DNA of 64,000 nt from Methanolobus chelungpuianus (GTDB lineage: Archaea; Halobacteriota; Methanosarcinia; Methanosarcinales; Methanosarcinaceae), in NCBI RefSeq assembly GCF_024500045.1, contig NZ_JTEO01000002.1:434001-498000 (forward strand). The letters run 5' to 3'. How positions within the stretch are numbered: the stretch's first letter is position 1; each line of letters begins with the position of its first letter. The notes under the pieces were generated by a model. It saw only the letters and a program-made list of their open reading frames with translations. It was not told the DNA's origin and searched no databases. Positions 28,396 through 37,347 of this stretch are shown here, in pieces. Made by a program: the position numbers and the translations under genes.

Positions 28396-29076
28396 ATGCG
28401 ATTCGATCTCCATGTACATTCTCATTTTTCCAAGGACAGCAATGCAAGCCTCGACGATATCCTTGAGCATGCATCAAGGAACGGGCTCGATGGGTTTGCT
28501 ATATGCGACCATGATTCCATTGAAGGTGGTATGGCGTGTGTCCGGAGAGCAAGGGAAACAGGCTCCGGCCAGATAGTCATTCCCGGTATCGAAGTAAGCA
28601 CATCTGAAGGACATATTCTGGTCCTTGGCGTTAAAGAAAGGATTGAAGCCGGATTAAGCCCGGAGGAGACGATAAGAAGGGCACGGGCGCAGGGTGCTGT
28701 GCTTATCCTCCCTCATCCTTTCAAAATGACTTCCCACGGGATAGGATATGTGGAGGGACTTGCCGTAGATGCCGTGGAGGTTATCAATTCCCGCTGCCTG
28801 ACGGATGGTCCTAACAATAAGGCCCGTGAAGCTGCAGAAAAGCTGGGCATTCCGCAGGTGGGCGGCAGTGATGCACATGAAGCTGCGATGGTTGGCAGGT
28901 CCTATGCAGAAGTGGATGTCTCCGAAAGGAGCGTGGAAGCCGTCCTGGATGCCATACGCCAGGGCAAGACACGCGCCGGTGGATGCAAAACCCCTCCTTC
29001 CTTTGTGGTCAAACAGATGTTTGCAGGCCACATGAAGAAGGCTAAAAAGCGCATGGTCAGGTTGATGAAGAAATAA
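28396..29076 (+). CDS. PHP-domain metal-dependent phosphoesterase
   Basis: A 226-residue PHP-family protein. Metal ligands are visible in order: FDLHVHSHFSKDS, CDHDSIEG, PGIEVSTSEGH, LPHPF and GSDAHE, which together form the usual trinuclear site. The C-terminus is a basic tail (KKAKKRMVRLMKK). Related proteins hydrolyse nucleotide or other phosphoesters; the substrate cannot be told here. It stands alone between the candidate RNA and the convergent DUF447 gene. Confidence 0.88.
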   Translation: MRFDLHVHSHFSKDSNASLDDILEHASRNGLDGFAICDHDSIEGGMACVRRARETGSGQIVIPGIEVSTSEGHILVLGVKERIEAGLSPEETIRRARAQGAVLILPHPFKMTSHGIGYVEGLAVDAVEVINSRCLTDGPNNKAREAAEKLGIPQVGGSDAHEAAMVGRSYAEVDVSERSVEAVLDAIRQGKTRAGGCKTPPSFVVKQMFAGHMKKAKKRMVRLMKK

Positions 29077-29112
29077 ATATGGAAGGAATACTTAGAATAC
29101 AGGGTCTTTTCC

Positions 29113-29703
29113 TCATAGGAATTCATATACCTTCTTCAAAGCATCTTTTTCGACATCCCCTCCACATTTTTCCACAATGTCACCATATGCCTTGATGAGC
29201 TTGAGATATTTCTCATCGCCTGTAAGCTGGTATCTGGTTGCATGGATGCAGGCCTCTATAACCCCGTAGAAGCCTCTGTTAGGGGCTTTTACCCTGCATG
29301 TGTTCATACGGGCATGGACCGGCACAAGTTCGGCAACCAATGCTTCTGATGTTATTTTGATGTTCATGCACTCAAAGGCAACCCAGCTCAGTGCTTCTCT
29401 CAAAGGGTACATTGTATAGTTCTCATGGACTGTTTGCTCAAATGCGGAATCCTCCAGGTCGGAGAATGTTGATAGTGCAAAAAGCATGGGGTCATAGCTG
29501 ATGTTTGCGACCAGGAATTTTCCAGCAAGTACGTTCTCGTATGTGCTCGAACCCTTGAAGAGCCTGACATAGAGCTTGTCCTTTCTGCGGATAATGCCCA
29601 TAGGTGCTGCATTCGGGGTCCAGCCATTGCATGTAGTTACAATGGTCTCACATATCCCGTCGCATATCCCGAAATCATCCAGATCGAAATCCTTTTCCAG
29701 CAT
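29113..29703 (-). CDS. DUF447 family protein (flavin-reductase-like split barrel)
   Basis: A 196-residue protein whose N-terminal half (ETIVTTCNGWTPNAAPMGII, KDKLYVRLFKGSSTYENVLA) has the look of an FMN-binding split barrel. The C-terminal part is helical. Members occur in methanogens and, by my recollection, in bacteria that make tetrahydromethanopterin, which suggests a role in C1 cofactor metabolism. It shares a base with the upstream CitG-like gene (TAATG), so it is translationally coupled to it. Confidence 0.82.
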   Translation of the reverse strand: MLEKDFDLDDFGICDGICETIVTTCNGWTPNAAPMGIIRRKDKLYVRLFKGSSTYENVLAGKFLVANISYDPMLFALSTFSDLEDSAFEQTVHENYTMYPLREALSWVAFECMNIKITSEALVAELVPVHARMNTCRVKAPNRGFYGVIEACIHATRYQLTGDEKYLKLIKAYGDIVEKCGGDVEKDALKKVYEFL

Positions 29704-30659
29704 TAGTACCTGAGCCCTCCGAGCAATGAAATGAACAGGCCCGCGATTACTATATCGGCAGTGGACCCCGGGTTTATCTTCCTTTCCAGGAGTTCCCTGT
29801 CCATCTCCTTTATCAGTGGCCTTACAGCATCAAACTCATGTCCATTATTATATATTTTATGCAGCTCTCTTAAATTCTTCATCTTCTCGATTATGGATCC
29901 GGCATGCCCGGATACATAGTTTGCAGTCCGGGCATCGAACTTTGTGGTGATGAATGTGTCCTCGTTCCCGGACAGGATATGCAGGAAGGTGTACACAATA
30001 ACGTCATTGATATCGGCACCAGGTCCGGGAGTAATCCTCCCATTCATGCCCTTAATGATCATTTCCGCACACTCCGCACACCTGGGGAAGCCTGAGGTCC
30101 ATTCATTTGCTATCATGTCATAACCCCTGGCAATCTCCATAAGATCGTAAAGACTCACGTTTTTTTCCAGGAGTTCTCCTGCGGCGCTGCTATCCCGTAG
30201 GTCGTACTCCTCCGCTGGATTGACACGCACACCGGCGGTTTCAAAGCAACTGTAAAAATCCACAGCATCCTCCACGCACGTTCCCTTTACGATCTCATGG
30301 GCGCATGTCGTCAGTTCGCTGATAGCGAATGTATCTTTCCCGGCAAGTATCTTCCCGGCAGCCATGGCAAGCGGTACAAGTAGTATGATTGCGCCAAAAT
30401 GGGTATTGCCGCCCTTCTGCCATCCTGTGCTCTCTGTTACGGCATCTTTTATAGCTCTCCCAATGCCGTATTCTCTTCCCGAGGCCTCCTCTATCACCGG
30501 GTATATGCTCACAGCAGATGCAAGGAAATGCTCGTAGCGGGTATCCTCATAATCATCCTGCCTGTCGATGTTGCCGGGTTTGGGGGATGCTGAGACTTCC
30601 AGGCACATCGCAAGCTGGGTGCAGCGCGCAATGTATGATGCAAGTCCGAACTTTCCCAT
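29703..30659 (-). CDS. CitG-like (triphosphoribosyl-dephospho-CoA synthase family) protein
   Basis: A 318-residue helical protein of the CitG family. Bacterial CitG joins ATP ribose to dephospho-CoA for citrate lyase, but no citrate lyase genes are present and archaeal members probably act elsewhere, perhaps in C1-cofactor synthesis. Motifs seen are LEVSASPKPGNIDR, THFGAIILLVPLA and NPGSTADIVIAGLF. The ATG at 30659 begins MGKFGLASYIARCTQLA; the frame is open further upstream but that stretch overlaps the preceding gene and has no family similarity. Linked to DUF447 and marker 9. Confidence 0.85.
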   Translation of the reverse strand: MGKFGLASYIARCTQLAMCLEVSASPKPGNIDRQDDYEDTRYEHFLASAVSIYPVIEEASGREYGIGRAIKDAVTESTGWQKGGNTHFGAIILLVPLAMAAGKILAGKDTFAISELTTCAHEIVKGTCVEDAVDFYSCFETAGVRVNPAEEYDLRDSSAAGELLEKNVSLYDLMEIARGYDMIANEWTSGFPRCAECAEMIIKGMNGRITPGPGADINDVIVYTFLHILSGNEDTFITTKFDARTANYVSGHAGSIIEKMKNLRELHKIYNNGHEFDAVRPLIKEMDRELLERKINPGSTADIVIAGLFISLLGGLRY

Positions 30660-30684
30660 GCTGGCGGTTAACACGGGGTTATCC

Positions 30685-31830
30685 TCAGTTCTTAGGACCG
30701 CTTGAGGACTTCCTGGCCTGCTCAATGATGTAGTCTCCAAGTTCTTTTTTGAGGCGCATGTACTCTGCGTCCGAAAGCCCCAGGGTTTCCAGCACTCCGT
30801 CCCTGAGGAAGCAGGGTTTGGATATCTTGCAGCACCACACGAGGCTCCCAAAACATGTGCTGTCTCCGTATTCAAGCATGGTCCCCTTTGCAAAGTCCAT
30901 CTTGATGTCTGCGAATTGCTGCGGGGTCAGCCCCAGCTTCTTTATGTTACTGTGCACGGGGCATGACTTCACAGGCAGGCAGCAGAATGTAAGCCCTCGC
31001 AGGTCACCCTCGCCCCTGCACACATGCTTGGGTGCGTTGTACCATCCCATGTCCCTCTGGACGGCGGATATATCCCTGACAAGGCTGCTGATGAGTCCTG
31101 GATCCTCCAGCACTCCCCTTGCAACAGAGACCATGTCTGCCCCCCTTGAGAACATCTCTTTTGCATCCTCAGTGCCGGTGACAGAATTATTGCATATGAG
31201 GAACATGCGTGTTGAATCGCGTATCTCCTTGATGAGTTTGAGGTCGGCTCCCTGGCCTGCTTTCATTGCATCGAGGTGCAGTATGTCCGCTCCTGCTCTC
31301 TCGATCGCTTTCACCAGCATGATATCCTCTACCACGTTTCCCCGTATCTTTACGGAGAGCACGACACCCGTTCCTCTGATCTTTGAGATCCATTCGGTCA
31401 GCCTGGGTATATCATTGAGCAGTGCCTGGCCGGCGCCTGTATCTGTCATTTCCTCCTGCCTGCAGTGGGCGTCCAGCTCAAGAATGGCACCCATGTTCTT
31501 GATAGCAGTTGCAGCTTCAATCAGAGGTCCAATACTTGTGCTCCTGACATTGATGCCAATAACTGCACCGCTTTTTACTGCCCCGATCTCTTCTTCTATG
31601 AGCCTGAGTGGATTCTCTGATATGAACTCCTCTCTTCCTCTGGCAAGCATCTTTGAAGCAGCTTCCTGTGTTCCGGGGTCCAGGTTGTACCCTCCGAGTA
31701 TCACAAGTCCTGCATCAGAAGCATACTGGTTTGCGAACTTGCTGTCAGTCATACCGCCCATTGGGGCCAGTGCGATGGGATTCCTAAAGGACACGTATCC
31801 CACTTTCAGATCGAATGGTTTATCAGGCAC
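30685..31830 (-). CDS. Methanogenesis marker protein 9 (dihydrouridine-synthase-like TIM barrel)
   Basis: A 381-residue protein with an FMN-type TIM barrel resembling dihydroorotate dehydrogenase and tRNA-dihydrouridine synthase (IALAPMGGMTDSKFA, ELDAHCRQEEM, GADILHLDAMKAG, GADMVSVARGVLEDP). A Cys-rich C-terminal domain (FCCLPVKSCPVH, STCFGSLVWCCKISKPC) is the hallmark of marker 9 and could bind an iron-sulfur cluster. The family is nearly confined to methanogens and its reaction is unknown. It heads a likely operon with the CitG-like and DUF447 genes. Confidence 0.9.
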   Translation of the reverse strand: MPDKPFDLKVGYVSFRNPIALAPMGGMTDSKFANQYASDAGLVILGGYNLDPGTQEAASKMLARGREEFISENPLRLIEEEIGAVKSGAVIGINVRSTSIGPLIEAATAIKNMGAILELDAHCRQEEMTDTGAGQALLNDIPRLTEWISKIRGTGVVLSVKIRGNVVEDIMLVKAIERAGADILHLDAMKAGQGADLKLIKEIRDSTRMFLICNNSVTGTEDAKEMFSRGADMVSVARGVLEDPGLISSLVRDISAVQRDMGWYNAPKHVCRGEGDLRGLTFCCLPVKSCPVHSNIKKLGLTPQQFADIKMDFAKGTMLEYGDSTCFGSLVWCCKISKPCFLRDGVLETLGLSDAEYMRLKKELGDYIIEQARKSSSGPKN

Positions 31831-32038
31831 GCTTTACCTCGTTAATGTTATTGTATTATGCTGCTCAGTAATGAGCGTTTTGATATTAATATGACGCTGA
31901 AGCTCGCCCGGAATAGGTATTCCATCTCTGTAGCCCTCTTTCTGTAAAACCTGTCAAAATCTATCCTGAACAGGTCACTGTTAAATAGTATTGCCGCACA
32001 CTTTAAACTTAGCAGCCCATTGCTGCGGGGGTTTTCAT

Positions 32039-32245
32039 ATGAAGTGTGTTGTTTGCGGAGTAGAAAGCGAGAACAGGTACTGTCCAAGATGTGGAAAGGT
32101 AATGGCCGATCTGGTGAACATTGTGGGTGAGGAACGCTGGAGCAAGATCTATGACTGCGCTTATATTTATCCCTCGGTGTTGCGTGTTGCAAGAGGGGAA
32201 CTTACTGTGAATGATATTATCCAGTATCTGGAGGAAGAGGACTGA
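32039..32245 (+). CDS. Small zinc-ribbon protein
   Basis: A 68-residue protein with an N-terminal treble-clef or zinc-ribbon motif (CVVCGVESENRYCPRCGK) followed by a helical acidic tail. The start at 32039 is supported by a GGGGG run at ribosome-binding-site distance; the frame is open upstream only from a TTG. Such proteins often join nucleic-acid or protein complexes, but nothing here fixes a role. It is a single gene between the marker 9 operon and gdhA. Confidence 0.75.
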   Translation: MKCVVCGVESENRYCPRCGKVMADLVNIVGEERWSKIYDCAYIYPSVLRVARGELTVNDIIQYLEEED

Positions 32246-32395
32246 TTGATGTACCTGCTGCTCTGTAAGCTTTTGCCGGTAGCAGGCATGCAATCTTCCC
32301 CATGATCCAAAGCATTTTCTCTGTCTGAAGATTGCTAAAAACATCATCTACCTCCTTATTTAATTTCCCGTGTGACAGGAATGCGCATAGAAAGC

Positions 32396-32448
32396 GTCTT
32401 ATACTTAGAAGTCGGTTACTAATCACCTTATTTCAACATATATATATC
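32396..32448 (+). promoter_or_regulatory. gdhA promoter region with two TATA candidates
   Basis: CTTATACTTA (about 32397-32406) and CATATATATATC (32437-32448) both resemble TATA boxes. The upstream one would give a leader that includes the AGAGGT ribosome-binding site (32457-32462); the downstream one would give an almost leaderless mRNA. The 223-base gap holds nothing else clear. Confidence 0.4.
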
Positions 32449-32468
32449 GCATGTAAAGAGGTAGACCA

Positions 32469-33716
32469 ATGTCCACAGAAAACCCATTTGAAAATTCAAG
32501 AAAGCAGTTAGCAAAATGCGCTGCAATTCTTGGGCTGGATGAAAGCGTACATGAAATGCTCAGGCACCCGATGCGCGAACTGCGCGTCACCCTTCCCGTC
32601 CGTATGGATGATGGTACCATCAAGGTGTTTGAAGGTTTCAGGATACAGTACAACGACGCCAGAGGTCCTACAAAGGGCGGTATCAGGTTCCACCCTGAAG
32701 AGAATATCGACACCGTAAGGGCACTTGCAGCATGGATGACATGGAAGTGCGCAGTTGTAGACATTCCACTTGGCGGAGGCAAGGGAGGAGTTATCTGTAA
32801 CCCCAAGGAGATGTCCGATGGCGAACTTGAGCGCCTCAGCCGCAAGTATATCGCAAGCATCTCCCAGATCATCGGCCCCAGGAAGGACGTTCCTGCACCT
32901 GATGTGTACACCAACCCCAAGATCATGGCATGGATGGTTGACGAGTTCTCAAAGATATCCACATTCAACCAGCCTGGCGTAGTCACAGGTAAGCCCCTTA
33001 CAATGGGCGGCTCACTCGGCAGGGGAGACGCAACCGCAAGAGGAGGTCTCTACACTGTCCGTGAGGCAGCCAAAGTGCTCGGGATCGAACTCAAGGACGC
33101 AAAGATCGCGATCCAGGGATACGGAAACGCCGGATACTACGCAGCAAAGCTCGCAAAGGAAATGTTCGGCTGCAAGATCGTCGCTATGAGTGACAGCAGA
33201 GGCGGCATCATGAACATGGACGGTATTGACCCTGAGGCTGCAAACCAGCATAAGGTAAAGACCGGATCTGTCGCAGGCCTTGCAAACACCACCCCGATCA
33301 GCAACGAGGCCATCCTTGAACTCAATGTGGACGTGCTCATCCCTGCAGCTCTTGAGAACGTCATAACTGAGAAGAACGCACACAAGGTCAACGCCAAGAT
33401 CGTCGCAGAACTGGCAAACGGCCCAACCACTCCTGCAGCAGACGAGATCCTCTTCCAGAAGGGTGTCCATGTAATTCCTGACTTCCTCTGTAACGCAGGT
33501 GGAGTAACAGTATCATACTTCGAGATGGTCCAGAACTTCTACATGTACTACTGGAGTGAGATCAGGGTCCACACCCGTCTGGACAGGAAGATGACCGAGG
33601 CATACAAGGCAGTGTATGCAGCATCCCAGAAATACAACATTGACATGAGGACTGCTGCTTACGTTGTTGCTATTGAGCGCGTTGTAGTTGCAATGAAAGA
33701 CCGTGGATGGATCTGA
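32469..33716 (+). CDS. gdhA: Glutamate dehydrogenase
   Basis: A 415-residue enzyme interconverting glutamate with 2-oxoglutarate and ammonia using NAD(P). Family features are the substrate-binding YNDARGPTKGGIRFHPEE with catalytic Lys region WKCAVVDIPLGGGKGGV, the dinucleotide fold IAIQGYGNAGYYAAKLA, and IPDFLCNAGGVTVSYFEMVQ. Length is normal. Codon usage favours C/G at third positions more than neighbouring genes, as expected of an abundant protein. A strong hairpin follows the stop. Confidence 0.96.
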   Translation: MSTENPFENSRKQLAKCAAILGLDESVHEMLRHPMRELRVTLPVRMDDGTIKVFEGFRIQYNDARGPTKGGIRFHPEENIDTVRALAAWMTWKCAVVDIPLGGGKGGVICNPKEMSDGELERLSRKYIASISQIIGPRKDVPAPDVYTNPKIMAWMVDEFSKISTFNQPGVVTGKPLTMGGSLGRGDATARGGLYTVREAAKVLGIELKDAKIAIQGYGNAGYYAAKLAKEMFGCKIVAMSDSRGGIMNMDGIDPEAANQHKVKTGSVAGLANTTPISNEAILELNVDVLIPAALENVITEKNAHKVNAKIVAELANGPTTPAADEILFQKGVHVIPDFLCNAGGVTVSYFEMVQNFYMYYWSEIRVHTRLDRKMTEAYKAVYAASQKYNIDMRTAAYVVAIERVVVAMKDRGWI

Positions 33717-33756
33717 TCCTTCTTGGATCCAATCCTGCAATACAACCAGTAACATT

Positions 33757-33784
33757 TATATGGTCTGCATTCACAGACCATATA
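33757..33784 (+). terminator. Perfect 11-bp hairpin after gdhA
   Basis: TATATGGTCTG and CAGACCATATA flank a six-base loop (CATTCA), 41 bases after the gdhA stop. It is followed by TCCTTCCATTTTTAGG, which includes a T5 run. Probably an mRNA 3'-end or terminator hairpin; an operator for npdG is an alternative because it lies 60-90 bases upstream of that gene. Confidence 0.6.
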
Positions 33785-33845
33785 GATCCTTCCATTTTTA
33801 GGTCGGACCGTTCATATCAGTTGTATTGTTGTTGATGGGATTATC

Positions 33846-34571
33846 ATGAAGATTGCAATAATCGGCGGTACAGGCAGCATAGGTAAAGGTTTTGCCCTCA
33901 GGTGGGGACAGAAACACCAGGTGATAGTGGGTTCAAGGGAGCAGGAAAAAGCCCGGGCCAAGGCAGCAGAATACAACGGCATATTGAAGGACTATGGCTT
34001 CAAGGCAGACATAAGCGGTGATGTCAATGAAAAGGCAGCCTCAGAGGCCGACGTCGTGCTCCTTGCCATCAGGTACGGGCAGATAGCTTCCACCATAGAG
34101 CAGATCAAACCGGGACTTGAAGGCAAGATAGTCATATCCGTGGTCGTTCCCATGGAAAAGGATCGCTGTATCATTGTTCCTGAAGGAGTCCCTCTGGAAA
34201 TACCGACAAACTCCAGAGAAGACTACAAGGCAGACTACTTCTGTTATGTCACTCCTCCTGCCGGAAGCGCCGCACAGGAGATAGCTCCTCTGCTGCCGGA
34301 AAGAACCGAACTGGTATCTGCTTTCCACAATGTCCCTGCAGCCAAGCTTGCCAATCTTGACATCGAGCTAAATTACGATGTCGGCGTGTGCGGTAACAGC
34401 ATGCACTCAAAGAATATCGTCTTTGGCCTTGTCAGGGATATCCCGGGAATGCGGCCCATGGATATCGGCCCCATTGAAACTTCCTCCATGGTGGAGTCGA
34501 TCACCCCGCTTCTTGTCAATGTGGCTATACGCAACCACATGAAGGATGTTGGTATTAAGTTCGTCGATTAA
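33846..34571 (+). CDS. npdG: F420H2:NADP+ oxidoreductase
   Basis: A 241-residue dehydrogenase moving hydride between coenzyme F420 and NADP, supplying NADPH for biosynthesis. It has the Rossmann motif IAIIGGTGSIGKGFALRWG, and family segments LLAIRYGQIAS, VVPMEKDR and VSAFHNVPAAKLANLD. The start ATG at 33846 opens the dinucleotide fold directly. It may be expressed apart from gdhA given the hairpin between them. Confidence 0.94.
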   Translation: MKIAIIGGTGSIGKGFALRWGQKHQVIVGSREQEKARAKAAEYNGILKDYGFKADISGDVNEKAASEADVVLLAIRYGQIASTIEQIKPGLEGKIVISVVVPMEKDRCIIVPEGVPLEIPTNSREDYKADYFCYVTPPAGSAAQEIAPLLPERTELVSAFHNVPAAKLANLDIELNYDVGVCGNSMHSKNIVFGLVRDIPGMRPMDIGPIETSSMVESITPLLVNVAIRNHMKDVGIKFVD

Positions 34572-34594
34572 TACCACTTTTTCATGTTTTCTTT

Positions 34595-37300
34595 TTACTG
34601 CCACTGACCTTTCAGTTTATCCAGTTTCCACGTTCTGCCAACTGCAGGTTTCTCAAGGTAGCACACTGCATCCTGTTCATAGAGGTTTGCGATCACTACG
34701 GCATGAGCCCCGAACGATGCCTCGCGGACGTTGATAACCTTGACCACATGGCTGAATCCCTCATGGTCCGGCAGTATGTCTGTAAGCATGTTCCTGGAAT
34801 CCCTGAAGAAGGCCTCATTGAACTTCGACCCCTTCGCATCCGGGTAAACAGGCATGTAGATGATCTCCTCTTCAACGATGTCCTGGAAGAAATGGGTCCC
34901 GTAGGAGACCTCCGGGGTATGGCCCGCTTTCTCACGTGCGATCTCCACCAGCAGTGATGTGTGTTCTATCTCGCTGTATGTCGCATTCACTCCAAGCTCA
35001 ATATTGCTGCTGCCCCATCTGCCCGGGCCCATGAGTATGAACTCTGATCCCATGCCGCCTATCTTCTCATTTATGCGCCCCACGACACGTCCGATGGATC
35101 GCTTCAGGTCCATGTCCGCTGCTTCATATGCCTGGGGGTCGATGTACACTATGTATTCCACATTTTCCACCTTTCCCTGGTTTATCAGCATGCCGGACCT
35201 GAAAAGTATGTTCTCGTCCTTTATATTGTCCGGGATCTCTATGTTCTCATCGCTTCCGGGAGTTGTCATGGGCCTGCACTGGACTATGTTTATCCTCACG
35301 TTTCCCTTTTGATCGAGGGATGCCGTGAACTCGATGTCTACAGGCTGTTCATAGACTTCCTCCACGATCCTGAGTATCTGTCCCATGATATCGACAAATC
35401 TTGTGTTCTTTATCAGGTTATTGAATGTGAGCACTACTTCCTGTGAACAGTCAATGGTATTGGTATAGGGGTCAGTAAGATATCCGTCGTTCATGACAGA
35501 TACAAACATCCTGAGGTTGGGATAATCACAGCGGCTGACAAGGTCGTAGAAGGGTATGGTTATGAGGTCTTTCGCATCGAGATCCAGAACATCCACATCC
35601 CACTGCGAGTATTTTATCAGCTTCGAGCCGGTCTCAGGGCGAAGTGCCGGATGGCTGACCGCTATCATCCGGGGATAATCCCTGCCAACACGATCCACGG
35701 AGCGCGTCCCAAGTCCAAAGACAAGTCTGATCAGGCCTTTCTCGGGGTCTATGCGCTTTGTCCAGCGGAACAGGTTCTTTGAGAAAGCAACTCCTGCAAG
35801 CGCCGGGAAGAAGTATTGTCTGTAGGACATACCGGACACACGCTGCACCAGTATTGCCATTTGCTCATCATGGTAGTGCAGCCCCCTGGTCCTGCGGTAT
35901 GCAAGGGCATCCGGGTTGAGGGCGCTGGCATATACAAGCTTGACCGCATGCATGAATGCTTCCAGGCGCTCTTCCGGGCTTCCCTGGTTGGCGCAGAACT
36001 CGCTCCTGTACTTGCCCGCGAATGCGTTCCCGTAACTGTCTTCCTGCAGGCTGCTCGACCGGACTATGATGGGCGCCTGTCCGAAGTAGTCCATCAGATC
36101 CTTGAACTGCTCCATTATCTCTTCGGGGAACTTTCCTTCCAGGAACCTCTTTTCGACTTCCTCGAACTCATCCTTGGTCATGCTTGAGCTATCGGACAGG
36201 CGGACCTTGAGACGGAACAGGTCGTTGTTTATCATGAAAGTGAAGAAGACATCAGAGCCAATGTAGAACGAATCATGCGCCTCGATTATCTCTGAGAACT
36301 CCTCCTTCCTGTCGCTGTTGAGGACTATATTGCGTGACAGCAACATTCCCACGGCCTTTCCTCCGATGCGCCCGGAGCCTATCATCCTGTCCCTTATGCC
36401 GAGCAGGTCCTCAAGCGTGAGATATATATCTGCAAGGCGATTGAAACGGGGGTGTTCGCCTATGATCATCCTTGAGAGCTCCTGCCTGAGCGCCGTAAGC
36501 TCAGGATCAGGAATCGTGTCAAGTATCCCCATCTCATAATGGAACTTGAGCTTCGTATACACGGTATCCCAGGGGGCCGTACCACGGCTTCCCATGCGGA
36601 TGACTTTCCTGCGATCGATAGAAGATATGCTGGCAGCCTTCCCGCTGTCGAATATGGGCTCCCAGTTCTCCCCGGTGACCACGTGGGGCAGGAACATGCT
36701 CTGTGAGTAGCGGTCATAGACCTTCAGCGGATGGATGTATGCCCTGTCACCTATATGATAGTAATCAAGAAGTACCTGTGTTGTTTCCCTGATGCTTGCC
36801 ACGGTGGAATGACTGTGCTTCCCGCGTGTGAGGCAGAAATAGCCTATGGTTTCAAGTTCGAACAGGTAGGGGCATGTGGCTTTAAAGAAGTTGGCCACCA
36901 GTTCGTCGGTAGCCCACTCCACCATGAGCGAGGAAAGGTTATCAAATACATAGTAGACCTTCTCGCCATAATGTTCTATTGTCCTGTGGACCTGACTGCT
37001 GAAAAAGTCAAAACCGTTTCCGGGGTCTATCTTTACTATATCGAGTCCTTCCATTGGCTCAAGGATAGGGTCGTGAGGCGCGAATCTCACGTAGACGCAC
37101 TTAGATCCCGAGCTGATGGCCTGGCGGATGAGCTTACCCGCAAAATACCTGTAGTCTTCAAGCTCCTCCACTTCCCATACCACGTTGTCTCCAAGACGGT
37201 ATGACTGAAGTATTCCGTCAAGCTGGGGAACTCCGCTTGTGATCTTCTCCTTGTCTGCGTACTTAAGGACCCTGCTTTCTACCGTGCCAGTTTCGTTCAC
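34595..37300 (-). CDS. KaiC-like domain fused to PPDK/PEP-synthase nucleotide-binding domain
   Basis: A 901-residue protein. Residues about 1-250 resemble a KaiC/RecA-type ATPase (ITSGVPQLDGILQSYRLGDN, VYVRFAPHD, VYYVFDNLSSLMVEW), but the P-loop position reads YRLGDNVVWEVEE with no GKT/S, so ATP binding there is probably lost. From about residue 300 it is like the ATP-grasp domain of pyruvate phosphate dikinase (GSGRIGGKAVGMLLSRNI, APIIVRSSSLQEDSYGNAFA, NIVQCRPM). The phosphohistidine and PEP/pyruvate domains of true PPDK are missing, so it cannot be PEP synthase. It starts at a GTG (37300) with AAGGA upstream. Substrate unknown. Confidence 0.8.
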   Translation of the reverse strand: MNETGTVESRVLKYADKEKITSGVPQLDGILQSYRLGDNVVWEVEELEDYRYFAGKLIRQAISSGSKCVYVRFAPHDPILEPMEGLDIVKIDPGNGFDFFSSQVHRTIEHYGEKVYYVFDNLSSLMVEWATDELVANFFKATCPYLFELETIGYFCLTRGKHSHSTVASIRETTQVLLDYYHIGDRAYIHPLKVYDRYSQSMFLPHVVTGENWEPIFDSGKAASISSIDRRKVIRMGSRGTAPWDTVYTKLKFHYEMGILDTIPDPELTALRQELSRMIIGEHPRFNRLADIYLTLEDLLGIRDRMIGSGRIGGKAVGMLLSRNIVLNSDRKEEFSEIIEAHDSFYIGSDVFFTFMINNDLFRLKVRLSDSSSMTKDEFEEVEKRFLEGKFPEEIMEQFKDLMDYFGQAPIIVRSSSLQEDSYGNAFAGKYRSEFCANQGSPEERLEAFMHAVKLVYASALNPDALAYRRTRGLHYHDEQMAILVQRVSGMSYRQYFFPALAGVAFSKNLFRWTKRIDPEKGLIRLVFGLGTRSVDRVGRDYPRMIAVSHPALRPETGSKLIKYSQWDVDVLDLDAKDLITIPFYDLVSRCDYPNLRMFVSVMNDGYLTDPYTNTIDCSQEVVLTFNNLIKNTRFVDIMGQILRIVEEVYEQPVDIEFTASLDQKGNVRINIVQCRPMTTPGSDENIEIPDNIKDENILFRSGMLINQGKVENVEYIVYIDPQAYEAADMDLKRSIGRVVGRINEKIGGMGSEFILMGPGRWGSSNIELGVNATYSEIEHTSLLVEIAREKAGHTPEVSYGTHFFQDIVEEEIIYMPVYPDAKGSKFNEAFFRDSRNMLTDILPDHEGFSHVVKVINVREASFGAHAVVIANLYEQDAVCYLEKPAVGRTWKLDKLKGQWQ

Positions 37301-37326
37301 ACTTTTTCCTTCCTTCTTTCTACGAG

Positions 37327-37343
37327 TAACCGGATATCGGTTA
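37327..37343 (-). promoter_or_regulatory. Operator-like palindrome TAACCG-N5-CGGTTA
   Basis: A perfect six-base inverted repeat lies 27-43 bases before the GTG of the KaiC/PPDK-like gene. The gene's TATA box (37349-37360) puts the transcription start near 37328, so the palindrome overlaps it. That is a usual place for archaeal repressors to bind. Confidence 0.45.
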
Positions 37344-37347
37344 GTTG

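Noticed and set aside
30749-31894. Long plus-strand open frame (381 codons) opposite the marker 9 gene
   Set aside because: It is an exact shadow of a recognised gene with conserved motifs on the minus strand; its own translation is Ser/Pro/Thr-rich with no family pattern.
34595-37300. Phosphoenolpyruvate synthase
   Set aside because: Only the nucleotide-binding part is similar; the phosphohistidine and PEP/pyruvate-binding domains needed for that reaction are absent.
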